Assembly: GCA_023392595.1 (NCBI GenBank)
Contig: JAEVYU010000080.1
Span: forward strand, 1-42,885
Direction: 5' to 3'
DNA from: Bacillota bacterium
GTDB lineage: Bacteria; Bacillota; UBA4882; UBA8346
Length of the DNA: 42,885 bases
The notes under the pieces were generated by a model. The model had not been told where the DNA came from, did no database searches, and saw only the letters and a list, made by a program, of their open reading frames with translations. Positions 42,701 to 42,885 of this stretch are shown here, one piece after another (position 1 is the stretch's first letter; the number at the start of each line of letters is the position of its first letter). Position numbers and translations under genes: made by a program.

Positions 42701-42885
42701 CCACCAGTGATGCTTTAAGCGGGGTTGATAAAGTCAGCTATACCAAAATTTCAGCCGAGGATAATACAACCATCGACAGTGGTGTGATTCAGATGACTGA
42801 TAACGGCGGCGGCAGCCTGAGTGGAGTGATGGCACTGACCGAAGGAAACTATCACCTGCACTTCACTGCCTTCGATAAAGCCGGT
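39703..42885 (+). CDS. Very large exported protein with Fn3/Ig-like repeats (3' end outside window)
   Basis: Starting at ATG 39703, the frame stays open for 1061 codons to the window end, so at least 1061 residues are present and the stop is missing. AAGAAGGG lies about 6-8 bases before the ATG. A signal peptide (VIRKILLLTCFMGIAASILL, cleavage near VMA-TGP) leads into an N-terminal domain of about 130 residues of unknown type with several Cys, His and Trp. Then come repeated beta-sandwich modules of about 90-100 residues, each with an Ig-like 'D-x-[ST]-x-P' junction (FVDQTIPTTP, SVDLSAPEVA, TVDNTDPPQG, LDTTLPAAP, TVDTVVPAL) and Fn3-type cores such as NLTWTWDQS and YKVRAID-type strands. It probably forms a cell-surface fibre or adhesin/sugar-binding scaffold. 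Codon use becomes GC-richer after about 41640, suggesting modules of different age. Confidence 0.85.
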   Translation, partial: MTKISVIRKILLLTCFMGIAASILLIKMPVVMATGPISYQYSYGGQDNTYTNYFPLNSINQFITYPYPIYIFWQITIGTDLMDTCTEPQFQIQYYSNGAVGPSAIAPQAFHNDTRNGHFLLPANTGICVTVFTGHWKHKYWHHGSNHTRRGGFDCSYTIIYQPDEVAPDAPSKPEVIDDGTIYKTGDKIYTRYNPTLKFTATDHGSIYSNCETISGIKDYLLFINGLQQEKSFTSPCTLSLPEGENDIRVKARDIAGNISPISEELALFVDQTIPTTPGQPYIKDHKNDNYVSSTNLTWTWDQSNDVAPGSGLKGYQAYIAKADGTVVADWVNVTTNSYSYTVEDGTSYTCKVRAIDNVGNQSYESQANRISVDLSAPEVALKQYPIHQNGKNLILGWNAVMDNGVGLDKYQVVLTGSVADPDNAQANIIEKNTTSNTKYTFVTPINSQKKYYAWVRAIDRLGNKGSWQHSGPFPNYTIEGPADESYIGSTVKLGITSDDGTPLRFRVGYTASGTQYSPFDINFVTLSSLSEGKYQWWLEIYEGDDTEPQLTNDCSFTVDNTDPPQGSNSFRIQSLSGSTVYDNGNNPTNTLQVKLSDITLYDAGSGIKELYFWNGDRTTPPSDAIHKIINENGPDKNSWKLTEDINWSLPTGDGQKTVTMEVVDNAGNSTLVTYQVLLDTTLPAAPDQSQLSHTTNVSQITFNWQADNTNGDVAKFQGQYTLPDGTIQNYTVTPVNNGTAATGTLTVKVGSYGPNLPLILTISSVDKAGNQTLPVNYTAYTKAALGSLQNLDGGYDSSSQQFYLSWQVSDTVNTGTVQYILEYGTQDTNTSTFTVLATLSFLSGEFTHSGLVAHGSYSYRLVALNRSGDRTEGSISTRQVPNTPATVAELKSPLSFAQGKVAFTFTPSTDVDGDNILYNLYLKAVGDKEYQEYLNVTSGYVIDGLIHGQTYNWYIEAYDGYNTTKNGIPGTFTVDTVVPALNVEAARYTYTNQNQLAITTSDALSGVDKVSYTKISAEDNTTIDSGVIQMTDNGGGSLSGVMALTEGNYHLHFTAFDKAG

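Noticed and set aside
1..42885. tRNA or rRNA genes
   Set aside because: I looked for cloverleaf patterns and conserved rRNA segments in the gene-free stretches and saw none.

Overview
The window looks like a chromosome segment of an anaerobic, fermentative bacterium related to the Firmicutes/Clostridia that nevertheless appears to have an outer membrane. Firmicute-like traits are the infC-rpmI-rplT order behind an attenuated leader, AGGAGG-type ribosome binding sites, a YitT protein, Rex and RecD2. Outer-membrane traits are a TolC-family efflux protein, an OmpA/Pal-type peptidoglycan-binding protein, and a sugar-binding protein with a plain signal peptide and no lipobox. A Gram-negative-staining, H2-producing lineage such as Hydrogenispora and relatives would fit. 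That is an inference, not an identification.

Layout. (1) 1-8 kb is a mixed, partly decaying area. It holds the first codons of a minus-strand gene, a chemoreceptor broken by at least three frameshifts, a Gfo/Idh/MocA oxidoreductase followed by a sugar-phosphate-isomerase-like TIM barrel, a DeoR regulator, an aldo/keto reductase remnant, 3-methyladenine glycosylase (tag), and 1.25 kb of gene-poor, hairpin-rich DNA with two MITE-like elements. (2) 8-14.3 kb is a sugar-uptake locus: a LacI repressor, a cytoplasmic serine hydrolase, and an RbsC/RbsA/RbsB-type ABC importer. Three related palindromes (in the lacI promoter, at the hydrolase start point, and before the permease) mark a local regulon. 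(3) 14.3-22.4 kb carries YitT, a metallophosphoesterase, NudC, an unusual ParB-like/ferredoxin fusion, a TPR-transglutaminase protein, a TetR regulator and TolC. (4) 22.4-24.7 kb has infC (ATT start), rpmI and rplT behind an L20-type leader, ending at a bidirectional terminator shared with the convergent OmpA-family gene.

(5) 25.0-25.65 kb is a tandem duplication. Each unit carries its own promoter, a 5' hairpin and a 49-50 residue zinc-ribbon-like microprotein too short for normal ORF calling. (6) 25.8-36.0 kb is a twelve-gene operon for a membrane-bound group 4 [NiFe]-hydrogenase. Its eleven structural subunits match all eleven core-type complex I subunits (three antiporter-like, then J, K, A, B, C, D, H and I), and a maturation protease closes the operon. 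The large subunit keeps both nickel-binding CxxC pairs, so this is a hydrogenase and not complex I. The expected role is ferredoxin-linked proton reduction coupled to ion pumping. (7) rex, the NADH/NAD+ sensor repressor, and recD2 follow. (8) After a 0.6 kb non-coding stretch, a very large exported protein with Fn3/Ig-like repeats begins at 39703 and runs open off the window end.

The best candidates for something new are the duplicated microprotein module, the NuoA-containing [NiFe]-hydrogenase with alternative stems in its leader, and the ParB-ferredoxin fusion.
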